A DNA stretch of 64,000 nt from Ferrimonas gelatinilytica (lineage in GTDB: Bacteria > Pseudomonadota > Gammaproteobacteria > Enterobacterales > Shewanellaceae). The stretch is from the NCBI RefSeq assembly GCF_039544205.1, contig NZ_BAABLF010000030.1, positions 1 to 64,000 on the forward strand, in the 5' to 3' direction. The notes below the pieces were generated by a model. That model was not told the DNA's origin, searched no databases, and saw only the letters and a program-made list of their open reading frames with translations. Numbering within the stretch: position 1 is the stretch's first letter; every line of letters starts with the position of its first letter. A program made the position numbers and the translations under genes. Shown here in pieces: positions 1 to 7,403 of this stretch.

Positions 1-6
1 AAATCT

Positions 7-105
7 GCCTAACAAATCGCTGCACCGGACGTTTGACCCGCCGCCCATTTTTGCTGCCGCAAAAACGGTCGTCGCCTCAAACGCCGGTGAGCTCAGGCGT
101 TAGGC
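7..105 (+). repeat. attC site 1 (end of a cassette left of the window)
   Basis: It opens with GCCTAAC (7-13) and closes with GTTAGGC (99-105), a perfectly complementary pair. The interior can fold on itself. It closes a cassette whose gene lies outside the window and sets the left boundary of the first complete cassette. Confidence 0.85.
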
Positions 106-127
106 GTACAAGAAAGGACGGAGTATT

Positions 128-622
128 TTGTTAGGATATTTGGTAACCGCATTACCCCATATAGTTGCTATTTTAAGCTTAGTATTTTTAACCAAAGCTC
201 TTATAGAATGCTTTAAAGGTAAAGTTCCTTCAGCTCCTGCTGCAATAGGAAGGGCACTAGGGATTATCGTACTAGGCCAGCTAACCTGTTTTTATTTGTT
301 ATGGTATATTTTTTCATTCTTATTGAGCTTTATTAACATTGCAGCCAAAGATTCAAGTATTGCACTTTTTCATGGACCAATAGGTATTATTTTCATTTTA
401 GCTGCTGGCTTTTTAGCTGTTCGTACTTTTGAAGATACTCAGTCTATGAACTTAAAAATTGTCGCAGTAATTGGACTTCTAATCCAAGGATTAATTACTG
501 CTTTTAATTTTAATGAAGGGTTATCTACAAATATTGCTTTGTATTTGCTAATACCTCTAATATTTATCGGTGGTTATATAGGTAAACGTACGCCTAACAA
601 GCTGTTCAAGCGGGACAAATAA
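128..622 (+). CDS. Cassette 1: hypothetical four-helix membrane protein
   Basis: This is a 164-residue protein I do not recognise. It has about four hydrophobic stretches: near the N-terminus (GYLVTALPHIVAILSLVFL), around residues 40-75, 80-100 and 112-155. The chain ends in a short basic tail (KRTPNKLFKRDK), so it is probably an inner-membrane protein. The best start is TTG at 128, preceded by CGGAG at 119-123; no ATG lies in a better place. The start sits 23 bases after the attC core, so translation signals come from the cassette itself. The stop codon lies inside the next attC, and the last eight or so codons are attC sequence, which is common in integron cassettes. Base composition is much more AT-rich than the chromosomal core. 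Confidence 0.75.
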   Translation: MLGYLVTALPHIVAILSLVFLTKALIECFKGKVPSAPAAIGRALGIIVLGQLTCFYLLWYIFSFLLSFINIAAKDSSIALFHGPIGIIFILAAGFLAVRTFEDTQSMNLKIVAVIGLLIQGLITAFNFNEGLSTNIALYLLIPLIFIGGYIGKRTPNKLFKRDK

Positions 623-691
623 CAGTTGGCTGGTTCCGCTTCGCTTCACATTTTAGCCAACTACTATCCGCCCCTTAACAGGGCGTTATGT
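592..691 (+). repeat. attC site 2
   Basis: It starts at GCCTAAC (592-598) and ends at GTTATGT (685-691). The inner arms CAGTTGGCTGG and TTTTAGCCAACTA can pair around a TTCCGCTTCGCTTC-type loop region shared with several other sites here. It overlaps the 3' end of the upstream gene. Confidence 0.88.
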
Positions 692-707
692 GCCCAGTGC
701 GCGTTAA

Positions 708-956
708 ATGTATGAGGCAAGATGTGGTATGAAATTCATACTTAGAGTTGCTGGAACATCGTTGGGAACGGTGTTCATCGTGCTTGCCGTTTATGAGACC
801 ATTAGTAGCACTGGGACGATGAGCACTCTTAGCGTTATGTCTTCCTATGCCGTTGGAGCAGCGTTTACCTACTATGGCCTTACCGGTCGATCCAGGCTGC
901 TAAAAAAAAAGCTGACCTCGGTAGGAAAGCTTAGATCTCACTTGAAATATGAATAG
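708..956 (+). CDS. Cassette 2: hypothetical small two-helix membrane protein
   Basis: This 82-residue protein of unknown function has two predicted membrane spans, one from MKFILRVAG to about residue 28 and one around SVMSSYAVGAAFTYYGL. A basic, soluble C-terminal tail follows (RSRLLKKKLTSVGKLRS). ATG 708 is 17 bases after the attC core. An in-frame ATG at 729 starts directly at the first hydrophobic helix and is an equally good start, and neither has a strong ribosome-binding site. It is the only gene of its cassette and has no promoter of its own in the short leader. It could be an orphan stress or toxin-like membrane peptide, but nothing in the sequence proves that. Confidence 0.6.
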   Translation: MYEARCGMKFILRVAGTSLGTVFIVLAVYETISSTGTMSTLSVMSSYAVGAAFTYYGLTGRSRLLKKKLTSVGKLRSHLKYE

Positions 957-957
957 C

Positions 958-1062
958 ACATAACAAGGCGCTACAGGCGGATCGCAATCGCTCGGCTGGC
1001 TGTTGCTCGTGCCTCGCAGATTTTAGCCAGCCAAAGTGCTTCCGCTGAGCGGGGCGTTATTT
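958..1062 (+). repeat. attC site 3
   Basis: It starts at ACATAAC (958-964) and ends at GTTATTT (1056-1062). Inner arms are GGCTGGCTG and CAGATTTTAGCCAGCC. It is closely similar to attC 13 at 9592-9696, suggesting a shared origin for the two cassettes' sites. Confidence 0.88.
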
Positions 1063-1094
1063 TTGCTTATTTGAATTATGGAGGATAAGAGTAG

Positions 1095-2099
1095 GTGATA
1101 TTCCCACAAGCTCTAAAAGTTGGTGATAAAATTGGCTTCTTTTCACCATCTTCACCCGCAACGGCTTTTGCGCCAGTTCGTTTCAGACGAGCAAAATCGT
1201 ATCTGGAATCTCAAGGCTTTGATCTAGTAGAGGGGCACCTCACTGGCTGTTCTGATTCATATCGTTCCGGCTCAATTCTAGAGCGTGCAGAAGAGTTTAA
1301 CCGATTAATCCGTGACCCTAATGTTCGCTGTATCATGTCTACAATTGGTGGTAGCAATAGTAACTCTCTATTGCCCTACATCGACTATGAAGCACTCAGA
1401 AACGATCCCAAGATTATCATTGGCTATTCTGATGTAACGGCTTTACTACTGGGTATCTATGCTCAAACAGGACTTATTACTTTTTATGGCCCAGCATTGG
1501 TTGCATCATTTGGTGAGTTTCCACCCTTAGTTGACGAAACACTTAAGTCTTTTCTGGATATTTTATGCTCGGAGTCTGACTCGTATCAGTACACAATGCC
1601 TCCGTCGTGGACAGATGTTATGCACGACTGGGAAACTCAAGACTCTCCAAAATCTAGTTACGCAAATGAATGGCAGTTTTTAGGTAATGGCCAAGTTAGT
1701 GGTCGTATAATTGGTGGTAATCTTAATACTATGGCAGGCATATGGGGTAGCAAATATATGCCTAAGATAGAGTCAGGCGATATCCTCCTGCTTGAAGACT
1801 CTCTCAAAGGTATAGAAACAGTCGAACGTTCTTTTGCCCATTTAATGGCTTGCGGTGTGTTTGAAAAGGTTGGTGCAATTGTATTAGGTAAGCATGAACT
1901 GTTTAATGACAAAGGGACGGGGCGCTCGCCACTTGACGTTTTGCTTGAGGTGTTAAATGGTAAAAACGTCCCTATACTTTATGGTTTCGACAGTTGTCAT
2001 ACGCACCCAATGCTGGTTACACCTCTGGGCATTCAGGCTTCAATCGATTTTGACAGCCAAACTATTGGGCTTGAAAGTCAGTGGGTAACAGCAAAATAA
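1095..2099 (+). CDS. Cassette 3: LD-carboxypeptidase / MccF-like S66 peptidase
   Basis: This is a 334-residue serine peptidase of family S66. The family cleaves muropeptide L,D bonds (LdcA) or inactivates microcin C7 by removing the aminoacyl group (MccF); both reactions occur in the cytoplasm. The nucleophile motif GYSDVTAL is at residues 110-117 (Ser112), the Glu of LLLEDS is near residue 234, and the His of HTHPML is at residues 302-304. These make up the family's Ser-Glu-His triad, and the length is typical of MccF. The GTG start at 1095 follows GGAGG at 1080-1084. In the cassette context a resistance role is attractive, but the sequence alone does not separate MccF from housekeeping LdcA. 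The stop codon overlaps the next attC. Confidence 0.88.
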   Translation: MIFPQALKVGDKIGFFSPSSPATAFAPVRFRRAKSYLESQGFDLVEGHLTGCSDSYRSGSILERAEEFNRLIRDPNVRCIMSTIGGSNSNSLLPYIDYEALRNDPKIIIGYSDVTALLLGIYAQTGLITFYGPALVASFGEFPPLVDETLKSFLDILCSESDSYQYTMPPSWTDVMHDWETQDSPKSSYANEWQFLGNGQVSGRIIGGNLNTMAGIWGSKYMPKIESGDILLLEDSLKGIETVERSFAHLMACGVFEKVGAIVLGKHELFNDKGTGRSPLDVLLEVLNGKNVPILYGFDSCHTHPMLVTPLGIQASIDFDSQTIGLESQWVTAK

Positions 2100-2190
2100 C
2101 AAAGCATTTAAGAGTGATTCCAAACGCTTGCCGGTTTCGCTTCGCTCACAGTATGGCAAGCGCTTGTCACACCTTAACGCAGCGTTAGGC
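2094..2190 (+). repeat. attC site 4
   Basis: It starts at AAATAAC (2094-2100), which contains the stop codon of the S66 peptidase, and ends at GTTAGGC (2184-2190). Inner arms CGCTTGCCGG and TATGGCAAGCGCTTG pair, and the loop shares TTTCGCTTCGCT with sites 2, 5 and 6. Confidence 0.85.
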
Positions 2191-2195
2191 GCAAT

Positions 2196-2606
2196 ATGAT
2201 AACGAGGGCGATAATTTTAATCTTTATAATCTGCATATCTAGTTGTGCGCTATTTGCAGATTTAGATTATGTAAAAGTCACACCAGTTAAATTTGTTCCA
2301 GTAGTTGGTAGTGGAGGACCTAAGTGTCAAGGAATGTGCCCCTCCGACATAGAGGATGCGGAAAAAATTGAAGTAATGGCTGGCAGAACTGCTTTCTGTA
2401 AGATTGTTGAGCCAGCCGAATGTTATGGAAACTTAAAAGCCAGTTCCGCCTTTTTGGAATTTGCAAAGAAAGAAGTGGTCAATAAAGGACTTTGCACTAA
2501 TACTAAGTACGCGGGCGAAAACTCGGAACATCCCAAGATTTATACTGTGGAGGGAAATTCAGTTTTCTGGATTTTCGTTATTTGTGGTAACGAGAGAGTT
2601 TTGTAG
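2196..2606 (+). CDS. Cassette 4: hypothetical lipoprotein or secreted protein
   Basis: This 136-residue protein is not recognised. It opens with a hydrophobic signal (ITRAIILIFIICISSC), and Cys16 in ISSCA could be a lipobox cysteine, so export and lipid anchoring are plausible. The mature part has several further cysteines (in KCQGMC, FCK, ECYG, LCTN and ICGN), suggesting disulfides in the periplasm. ATG 2196 lies only five bases after the attC core. The ribosome-binding site must therefore be the attC end itself (TTAGGCG), or translation is coupled to upstream reading. It is the only gene of its cassette. Confidence 0.65.
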   Translation: MITRAIILIFIICISSCALFADLDYVKVTPVKFVPVVGSGGPKCQGMCPSDIEDAEKIEVMAGRTAFCKIVEPAECYGNLKASSAFLEFAKKEVVNKGLCTNTKYAGENSEHPKIYTVEGNSVFWIFVICGNERVL

Positions 2607-2613
2607 GAATGTC

Positions 2614-2717
2614 GCCTAACAAGCGCATAAAGTGAAGGGACTGCTATCGCTTGGCTCGGTTCCGCTTCGCTGCACAGTATAGCCAAGCATTATCAGCCCC
2701 TTATGCGAACGTTAAGT
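2614..2717 (+). repeat. attC site 5
   Basis: It starts at GCCTAAC (2614-2620) and ends at GTTAAGT (2711-2717). Strong stem arms are AGCGCATAA/TTATGCG and GCTTGGCT/AGCCAAGC. It is nearly identical to attC 6 (3329-3432), differing at only a few interior bases and at the core heptamers. Confidence 0.92.
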
Positions 2718-2730
2718 GCCAAGGAGAGCC

Positions 2731-3345
2731 ATGAGTAATCGTTCAGCCATAATCGCAATAATAATTCTTGCAGCTCATGCTCTTTTCACTCATTTCTTTA
2801 GCGAGCATTTTTCAAAGGCACCGTTAAAAGAGCCTATAAATCTTACTGACTCGGTTAATTCTACATTTGAAATTTATATACCCATGGAGCAAACATACGA
2901 GATTAATTTACTTTTTGACCGTAAAGAACTCGACTTTGAATATTTAAAAAGCGTACTGGGTAACATGACCAACAATGATGAAAACGGAATGCCTTTAAAT
3001 GTAGTTTGGTCACTTTATAAAGAAGATAGTTTGGTCAAATCTAACAGCTTAATAGCTTTAAACTCTTGTGGTTGGTCACAGGCGCAAGTTTATCGTTGCC
3101 TTGGAAAAATAAAAGTTCCTTCTGGTAAGTATAAATTTTCAATCAATGTAAATAATCCAAGCCGCGAGTTTGCTAACTTCACAAGTTATATCTCAATAAA
3201 CTATAACTTTAAAAATGCACATACTTGGCAAACATCGTATATGTTCTTAGGGATGTTATTTAATATTTTTATCGCACCGTTCATAGGTGGTATCATTTTG
3301 CTTATTTTAATTGTTAGGTATATTAGGCACTTAACAAGCGCATAA
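2731..3345 (+). CDS. Cassette 5: hypothetical membrane-anchored protein
   Basis: This is a 204-residue protein without a recognised family. An N-terminal hydrophobic helix (SAIIAIIILAAHALFTHFF) is followed by about 140 polar residues, probably periplasmic and beta-rich. A C-terminal helix follows (YMFLGMLFNIFIAPFIGG, then IILLILIVRYI), with a positive end. The ATG at 2731 is chosen over an upstream GTG (2716) because AAGGAG at 2721-2726 fits it well. The stop codon at 3343-3345 lies inside the next attC, so the last few residues (HLTSA) are encoded by attC sequence. It is AT-rich and single in its cassette. Confidence 0.7.
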   Translation: MSNRSAIIAIIILAAHALFTHFFSEHFSKAPLKEPINLTDSVNSTFEIYIPMEQTYEINLLFDRKELDFEYLKSVLGNMTNNDENGMPLNVVWSLYKEDSLVKSNSLIALNSCGWSQAQVYRCLGKIKVPSGKYKFSINVNNPSREFANFTSYISINYNFKNAHTWQTSYMFLGMLFNIFIAPFIGGIILLILIVRYIRHLTSA

Positions 3346-3432
3346 AGTGAAGGGACTGCTAACGCTTGGCTCGGTTCCGCTTCGCTGCACAGTATAGCCA
3401 AGCATTATCAGCCCCTTATGCGGGCGTTAGTT
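3329..3432 (+). repeat. attC site 6 (near copy of attC 5)
   Basis: It starts at ACTTAAC (3329-3335) and ends at GTTAGTT (3426-3432). The interior matches attC 5 almost base for base, with the differences I see being CTATCG to CTAACG and GCGAACG to GCGGGCG. It contains the stop codon of the preceding gene. Confidence 0.92.
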
Positions 3433-3491
3433 GCGTAGGTTGAGCCGATGCAGCATCAACATAAATTACAATTACAAATAAGGAAATATTA

Positions 3492-4355
3492 ATGCGTTTA
3501 GGACTATTAATTGTATGTACCATATTTTTCTCCTTTTCAGCTTTTTCTCAAGATGATGAGTACCTTAATCAGGTTCAGCAACTTGACTGGAAAGGTGTCG
3601 TTGATAGCTATGAACTTCCCTCTAATGATGCAAAGATTACGATTAGTGAAAATGAGTATTTAGTTTTGGGAAAAGATGCCCACAAATTCATGCTTCTTAC
3701 AGAAGGGCACGATGGCTTCAAGCCTGACGCCGTAAAACTCAAAATACATGCAGATGAATCTGAATCTACGGCAATTTATCAGCGATATGACATTGGTTTT
3801 GTAGAAACTGATGACTGGGAAGAAAACATTGATTCCGATGAGATGTTAGCTGAAATCATACAAGGCACAGAAGAAACCAATAAAATACGCGCTGAAGGTC
3901 ATGCCAAGCTATATATTGACGGTTGGGCGCAAACGCCTTTTCTGGATAAAGAGAATTCGATTATTTATTGGGCTATTAATGGGCATACAAGTGAGAATAC
4001 ACAATTTATTAACGCTAAAGCATTAAAACTAGGCAGAAAAGGTTATACAGAAGTTATTTGGGCTGGTTCTCCTGACCAATTTACTAATGCCGAAGCTGTA
4101 TTAGAGCCTGTTTTGGCGAGTTATACATATAATGAAGGCTTTCAATATGACGACTTTATACCTGAAACAGACACTGTTGCTGCAATGGGAGCTGGCGCAT
4201 TAGTTTATAAACTTGCAACAGGTAAAGCCGCTGTTAAAGCTGGATTCTTAGCCGCTGCTGCTATTTTTGCTAAAAAGTTCTGGTTTATCATTTTTATACC
4301 GTTCGTATATGGTTGGAAATGGATCAAACGAAAATTTTCTGGCAAATCAGAGTAA
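3492..4355 (+). CDS. Cassette 6: DUF2167-family membrane protein
   Basis: The 287-residue protein has a signal peptide (RLGLLIVCTIFFSFSAFS), a long acidic periplasmic domain, and one or two hydrophobic segments near the C-terminus (AAMGAGALVYKLA and FWFIIFIPFVYGWKW). It ends in a basic tail KRKFSGK. This layout and motifs such as DWEENID and AINGH are those I associate with DUF2167 proteins, exported membrane-anchored proteins of unknown function. ATG 3492 is preceded by AAGGAAA. It is the only gene of its cassette, and no biochemical role can be claimed. Confidence 0.75.
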   Translation: MRLGLLIVCTIFFSFSAFSQDDEYLNQVQQLDWKGVVDSYELPSNDAKITISENEYLVLGKDAHKFMLLTEGHDGFKPDAVKLKIHADESESTAIYQRYDIGFVETDDWEENIDSDEMLAEIIQGTEETNKIRAEGHAKLYIDGWAQTPFLDKENSIIYWAINGHTSENTQFINAKALKLGRKGYTEVIWAGSPDQFTNAEAVLEPVLASYTYNEGFQYDDFIPETDTVAAMGAGALVYKLATGKAAVKAGFLAAAAIFAKKFWFIIFIPFVYGWKWIKRKFSGKSE

Positions 4356-4357
4356 GC

Positions 4358-4470
4358 AGCTAACAAGTTGCTAAAGTTCGTTCGTAAACTCACTGGGACA
4401 ATTAACAGTTGGCTTGGCGCTTCGCGCAAGTTTAGCCAACAGTCAATTGCCCCTTAGCAAAGCGTTATGC
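4358..4470 (+). repeat. attC site 7
   Basis: It starts at AGCTAAC (4358-4364) and ends at GTTATGC (4464-4470). Inner arms CAGTTGGCTTGGC and GTTTAGCCAACAG pair around a GCGCTTCGCGC loop stem. Confidence 0.87.
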
Positions 4471-4486
4471 ATAAGGAAGCGCAACA

Positions 4487-4747
4487 ATGACAAAGCAATA
4501 CAAACTGCTCTCCGGCTCTGGTGAACTATTCCTAAGTGATAAACCTGGTGTGCTTGGTGGTAATAGCAAAGCCAAAATATACGGCAAGCTTGATTGTTCC
4601 GCTGCAAATAGAGCGCTTGCTAAGGGGTACGCTTCCCATAGAGTATTCTTTGTATCTGAGAGTGATGCGATAAACGCAGGCTACCGCCCCTGCGGTAGTT
4701 GTATGTGCGAGCAATACAATGAGTGGAAAAAACACTCAAATGCATAA
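4487..4747 (+). CDS. Cassette 7: Ada-type metal-binding domain protein
   Basis: This 86-residue protein resembles the zinc-binding domain found at the N-terminus of the Ada DNA-repair protein, here as a stand-alone unit. The conserved parts are KIYGKLDCSAANRAL, the HRVFF segment, and GYRPCGSCMCEQY near the end. These give three or four cysteines (about positions 37, 69, 72 and 74) that could hold one zinc. There is no methyltransferase or AraC domain, so it cannot be a full Ada protein. It may bind DNA or scavenge methyl groups, but this is only inference from the fold. ATG 4487 has AAGGAAG upstream, and the stop lies at the edge of the next attC. Confidence 0.72.
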   Translation: MTKQYKLLSGSGELFLSDKPGVLGGNSKAKIYGKLDCSAANRALAKGYASHRVFFVSESDAINAGYRPCGSCMCEQYNEWKKHSNA

Positions 4748-4797
4748 CAAGGCAATCAACTTCATCGCTGACGCTCCGGCTGATTAAAGCGTTAGGT
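4742..4797 (+). repeat. attC site 8 (short, 56 bp)
   Basis: It starts at GCATAAC (4742-4748) and ends at GTTAGGT (4791-4797). It is the shortest site here, with arms AAGGCAATCA/TGATTAAAGC and a small GCTGACGCTCCGGC interior. It resembles the classical 59-base elements of mobile integrons more than its neighbours do. Confidence 0.85.
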
Positions 4798-4824
4798 GGG
4801 TTTTAATACTGAGAATACCTTACG

Positions 4825-5442
4825 ATGAAATTCTACGATAAATACGTGCTTCCTCGGATCATAGATTTTACCTGTGGCTTAAAGCCAATGATGAAGCAGC
4901 GCGAGAAAATTGTTCCCCTGGCCGAAGGGCGGGTGTTAGAGATCGGAATCGGTTCGGGATTAAACTTGCCTTTCTATAACCCAAGCAAAGTCAAACATTT
5001 ATGGGGGCTGGATCCATCTCAGGAGATCTGGGCTTTAGCGCGAGACACGCACGGAAAACTTGGCTTCGATGTTGAGTTTATCGAGGCGTTTGCTGAGGAT
5101 ATCCCGCTGGATGACGGTACAGTCGACACCGTATTGATTACATACACAATGTGTACGATTCCAGGCGTGATATCTGCATTGAATGAGGCACGCCGTGTAC
5201 TCAAGCCTAATGGTCGCCTCCTGTTTTGCGAGCATGGTCTGGCGCCCGATGAAGGTGTGCAAAGATGGCAAAACAGGTTGAATCCCACCTGGAAAAGAAT
5301 AGGGGGTGGTTGCAATCTCAATCGGCCAATTCCTCATCTAATTCAGCAAGCTGGTTTTAAGATTCGAGATATGGAATCTATGTACATTCCCGGATGGAAG
5401 CCCGCCAGTTTCAACTATTGGGGGATGGCTACTCCTCGCTAG
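4825..5442 (+). CDS. Cassette 8: class I SAM-dependent methyltransferase
   Basis: This is a 205-residue cytoplasmic methyltransferase of the UbiE/methyltransferase-11 type. Motif I GRVLEIGIGSGLNLPFY lies at about residues 35-51, an acidic end of strand 2 at LWGLDPS, and motif post-II EDIPLDDGTVDTVL at about 90-103. A later GRLLFCEHGLAPDEG matches the family. The substrate cannot be read from the sequence. The start ATG 4825 is 27 bases after the attC core. No clear attC follows at once. A stem-forming but degenerate site lies at about 5456-5514, and the next good attC is at 5745-5802. Confidence 0.85.
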   Translation: MKFYDKYVLPRIIDFTCGLKPMMKQREKIVPLAEGRVLEIGIGSGLNLPFYNPSKVKHLWGLDPSQEIWALARDTHGKLGFDVEFIEAFAEDIPLDDGTVDTVLITYTMCTIPGVISALNEARRVLKPNGRLLFCEHGLAPDEGVQRWQNRLNPTWKRIGGGCNLNRPIPHLIQQAGFKIRDMESMYIPGWKPASFNYWGMATPR

Positions 5443-5744
5443 CACGGCTGCGCCACCTATCAATGCGTTGCAGAGGGACCGGCCTGCAGCCGCCGGCTGA
5501 TTGCAGCGTCGAGAGGCTATCAGGCTGATGGATAGACTCACTGAACATTGGCAGAGACCAATCATCACACTTGCCGAGACAAAGCTTGTTCGTAGCCGTT
5601 CTATAGAAGAGAGAGCCTTCGTTGATTCCAGGCAGGGTATCTTGCCCTAGAGTCCATTGAAGATACTGTGCGAGATCTAAGTACAGAAAAACTAGTGAGT
5701 TACCTTAATAGTGAGTATTCGAGTCAGGTCGGTGAGTGAGAGAC
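5443..5744 (+). other. Gene-poor stretch with a degenerate attC-like stem and a 40-codon ORF
   Basis: Bases 5456-5514 hold a long imperfect stem (GCGTTGCA ... TGCAGCGT, GACCGGC ... GCCGGC) shaped like an attC, but both end heptamers lack the AAC/GTT signature. After it, 5528-5650 is a short open frame (start MDRLTEHWQRP) without clear family. It could be an eroded cassette whose gene was lost. Confidence 0.35.
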
Positions 5745-5802
5745 TCTTAACAAGTAAAAACAGCATCGCCCTGCGGTCTGGATGCGCTAATGCACGTTAG
5801 CT
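5745..5802 (+). repeat. attC site 9 (short)
   Basis: It starts at TCTTAAC (5745-5751) and ends at GTTAGCT (5796-5802). A CAGCATCGCCCTGCGG...GATGCGCTAATG interior can fold. It is 58 bp long. Confidence 0.75.
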
Positions 5803-5871
5803 GCAATACTAAAAACATTACATCTCTTTCAACGACAGGCGTTCAACATGGCTACGGGTTCAGGAACCACA

Positions 5872-6063
5872 ATGAAAATCATCGGTATTACTCTGGTAGT
5901 TTTAGGACTTGGACTTGCAATATGGGGCTATCAATTATCAGGTTCTGTCGGTTCTCAAATATCACAGGCCGTCACAGGCTCGGATACAGATAAAGTAATG
6001 ACTTTCTACATTGCTGGCGCTGTCAGTTTTGTTGTTGGCATATACCTTTTCCTTAAAAAATAA
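5872..6063 (+). CDS. Cassette 9, gene 1: DUF3185-like small membrane protein
   Basis: This protein of about 63 residues has two membrane helices: MKIIGITLVVLGLGLAIWGY, and FYIAGAVSFVVGIYLFL near the C-terminus. They are separated by a short loop with SQISQAVTGSDTDK. It resembles DUF3185 proteins, small membrane proteins of unknown function often near stress genes. ATG 5872 is preferred because AGGAA (5862-5866) sits correctly before it; an in-frame ATG at 5848 is possible. It is directly followed by a GlsB/YeaQ gene with no attC between, making this the only clear two-gene cassette in the window. Confidence 0.72.
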   Translation: MKIIGITLVVLGLGLAIWGYQLSGSVGSQISQAVTGSDTDKVMTFYIAGAVSFVVGIYLFLKK

Positions 6064-6075
6064 ATGGGAGGCAAC

Positions 6076-6327
6076 ATGGATATCATCAGCTTTTTAGTAT
6101 TTTTAGCAGTTGGCGCGCTGGTTGGGTGGCTTGCTGGCGTCATAGTGAAGGGCAGAGGATTTGGTGTTATAGGCAATATAATTGTGGGAGTTGTTGGTGC
6201 TGTACTTGGTGGTTTCATATTCGGTTTGCTCGGCATAACAACAGGTGGTTTTTTGGGATCAATAGTTATGGCAACTATTGGTGCTATTATTTTGCTGTTT
6301 ATAATTGGTTTGGTTAAGAAGGCGTAG
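6076..6327 (+). CDS. Cassette 9, gene 2: GlsB/YeaQ/YmgE family stress membrane protein
   Basis: This protein of about 83 residues is almost wholly hydrophobic and glycine-rich, with three membrane spans. The family signature GWLAGVIVKGRGFGVIGNI is in the first half and GAVLGGFIFGLLG in the middle. Family members (transglycosylase-associated proteins) respond to envelope, acid or osmotic stress, and their molecular role is unclear. GGGAGG at 6067-6072 decides the ATG at 6076 over an upstream ATG at 6064. It is 12 bases after the DUF3185 gene and surely co-translated with it. Confidence 0.85.
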   Translation: MDIISFLVFLAVGALVGWLAGVIVKGRGFGVIGNIIVGVVGAVLGGFIFGLLGITTGGFLGSIVMATIGAIILLFIIGLVKKA

Positions 6328-6336
6328 CTCAATAGC

Positions 6337-6421
6337 GGTTAACAATAAAATCAATCTGGCAAATATTTCAGCGGGTAAAAATTCCCCGCTGAAATATTGC
6401 CGAATTATTTTGTCGTTGTAT
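6337..6421 (+). repeat. attC site 10 (divergent)
   Basis: It starts at GGTTAAC (6337-6343) and ends at GTTGTAT (6415-6421). A near-perfect internal hairpin is GGCAAATATTTCAGCGGG paired with CCCGCTGAAATATTGCC. The ends are less canonical, so a plain terminator hairpin is the alternative, but there is no T-run directly after the stem. Confidence 0.6.
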
Positions 6422-6489
6422 TAATTAACGAAGACTATCATTTAAATACTATGGCTACCTAAACTGTTTCAGCGGCGGATTTGTCAGAC

Positions 6490-7245
6490 ATGGACAACAT
6501 TGCAAACAATCCTTCGTCCCGGTTCATCTGTTTAGCGTTGTTCGTAATCATTGCTATAGCCGCGTACGGCAGTGAAATTGTTGAACCCAATCCTGAGCAG
6601 TGGCTTATGGAGGCAGAGGCCGCCTACGACAGGGTCGAAAGTTACACCGCCATTTTTCATAAACAGCAGCGGATAGCGGGCGAACTTCTTGACGAAGAGA
6701 CCATATTCCTAAAGTTCAGGAAACAGCCATATTCCCTGTACATGAAGTGGGTGACAGAACCCTACAAGGGTAGCGAGTTACTGTACGTAGTGGGCTGGAA
6801 TAAGGGCCGAATCAAGGCGCACAGAGGCGGATTTTTCAGCTTTATCGTTCGCAACCTCGCCCCAAATGACCCGAAACTCATGGAAAATGACCTTCGCCCG
6901 GTGACCAGTACAGGGGTTGGATTCCTCCTGCAGACTGTTGCGATAAACATGCGTAAGGCGATCAAAGCTGGTGTGCTCACGTTCACTGATCACGGAAAAG
7001 AAAGTGTCTACGGCAGGGACACGCAGGTCATGGTAATCGACATACTACCCAACGAGAATGCGGAGGACTACGACGGTGCGCGGTTTGTTATCAACCAGGA
7101 TGTCGAGAGCAAGATCCTGATACGGATCAGAGTCTATGACCGGAAAGGCCAGCTCATCGAAAACTACGGGTACGAGAACCTAAACCTTGACGCGCGTCTG
7201 TCAGACGCCGACTTCGACCCAAAGCGTCCGGAGTATGACTTCTAA
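6490..7245 (+). CDS. Cassette 10: DUF1571-like exported protein
   Basis: This protein of about 251 residues has a hydrophobic N-terminal segment (FICLALFVIIAIAAYGS) that acts as a signal or anchor. The soluble domain follows, with YDRVESYTAIFHKQQRIAGE, a KFRKQPYSLYMKWV segment and PYKGSELLYVVG. These are features of DUF1571 proteins, which have a LolA/LolB-like fold and act in the periplasm by inference. ATG 6490 is used; a TTG at 6481 is in frame and also possible, and neither has a strong ribosome-binding site. Codon composition is more GC-balanced than the neighbouring cassettes, suggesting a different donor. Confidence 0.72.
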   Translation: MDNIANNPSSRFICLALFVIIAIAAYGSEIVEPNPEQWLMEAEAAYDRVESYTAIFHKQQRIAGELLDEETIFLKFRKQPYSLYMKWVTEPYKGSELLYVVGWNKGRIKAHRGGFFSFIVRNLAPNDPKLMENDLRPVTSTGVGFLLQTVAINMRKAIKAGVLTFTDHGKESVYGRDTQVMVIDILPNENAEDYDGARFVINQDVESKILIRIRVYDRKGQLIENYGYENLNLDARLSDADFDPKRPEYDF

Positions 7246-7307
7246 TTTTTTCCATTGAGATCAGAACAAGGACCTCTATCTGGGTAGCGTCTTCATGGGG
7301 TGATTGC

Positions 7308-7382
7308 ACATAACAATCGCTTTTAGACGACGTATTTTCCGTCGTCCCGCTCTGGCAAACCTGCAATTCAAGCGGGTTGTTC
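7308..7382 (+). repeat. attC site 11
   Basis: It starts at ACATAAC (7308-7314) and ends at GTTGTTC (7376-7382). The hairpin GACGACGTATTTTCCGTCGTC in the middle and outer arms CGCTTT/AAGCG support it. The end heptamer is atypical. Confidence 0.65.
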
Positions 7383-7403
7383 AAATAATAAGGAGTTTAA
7401 ATT

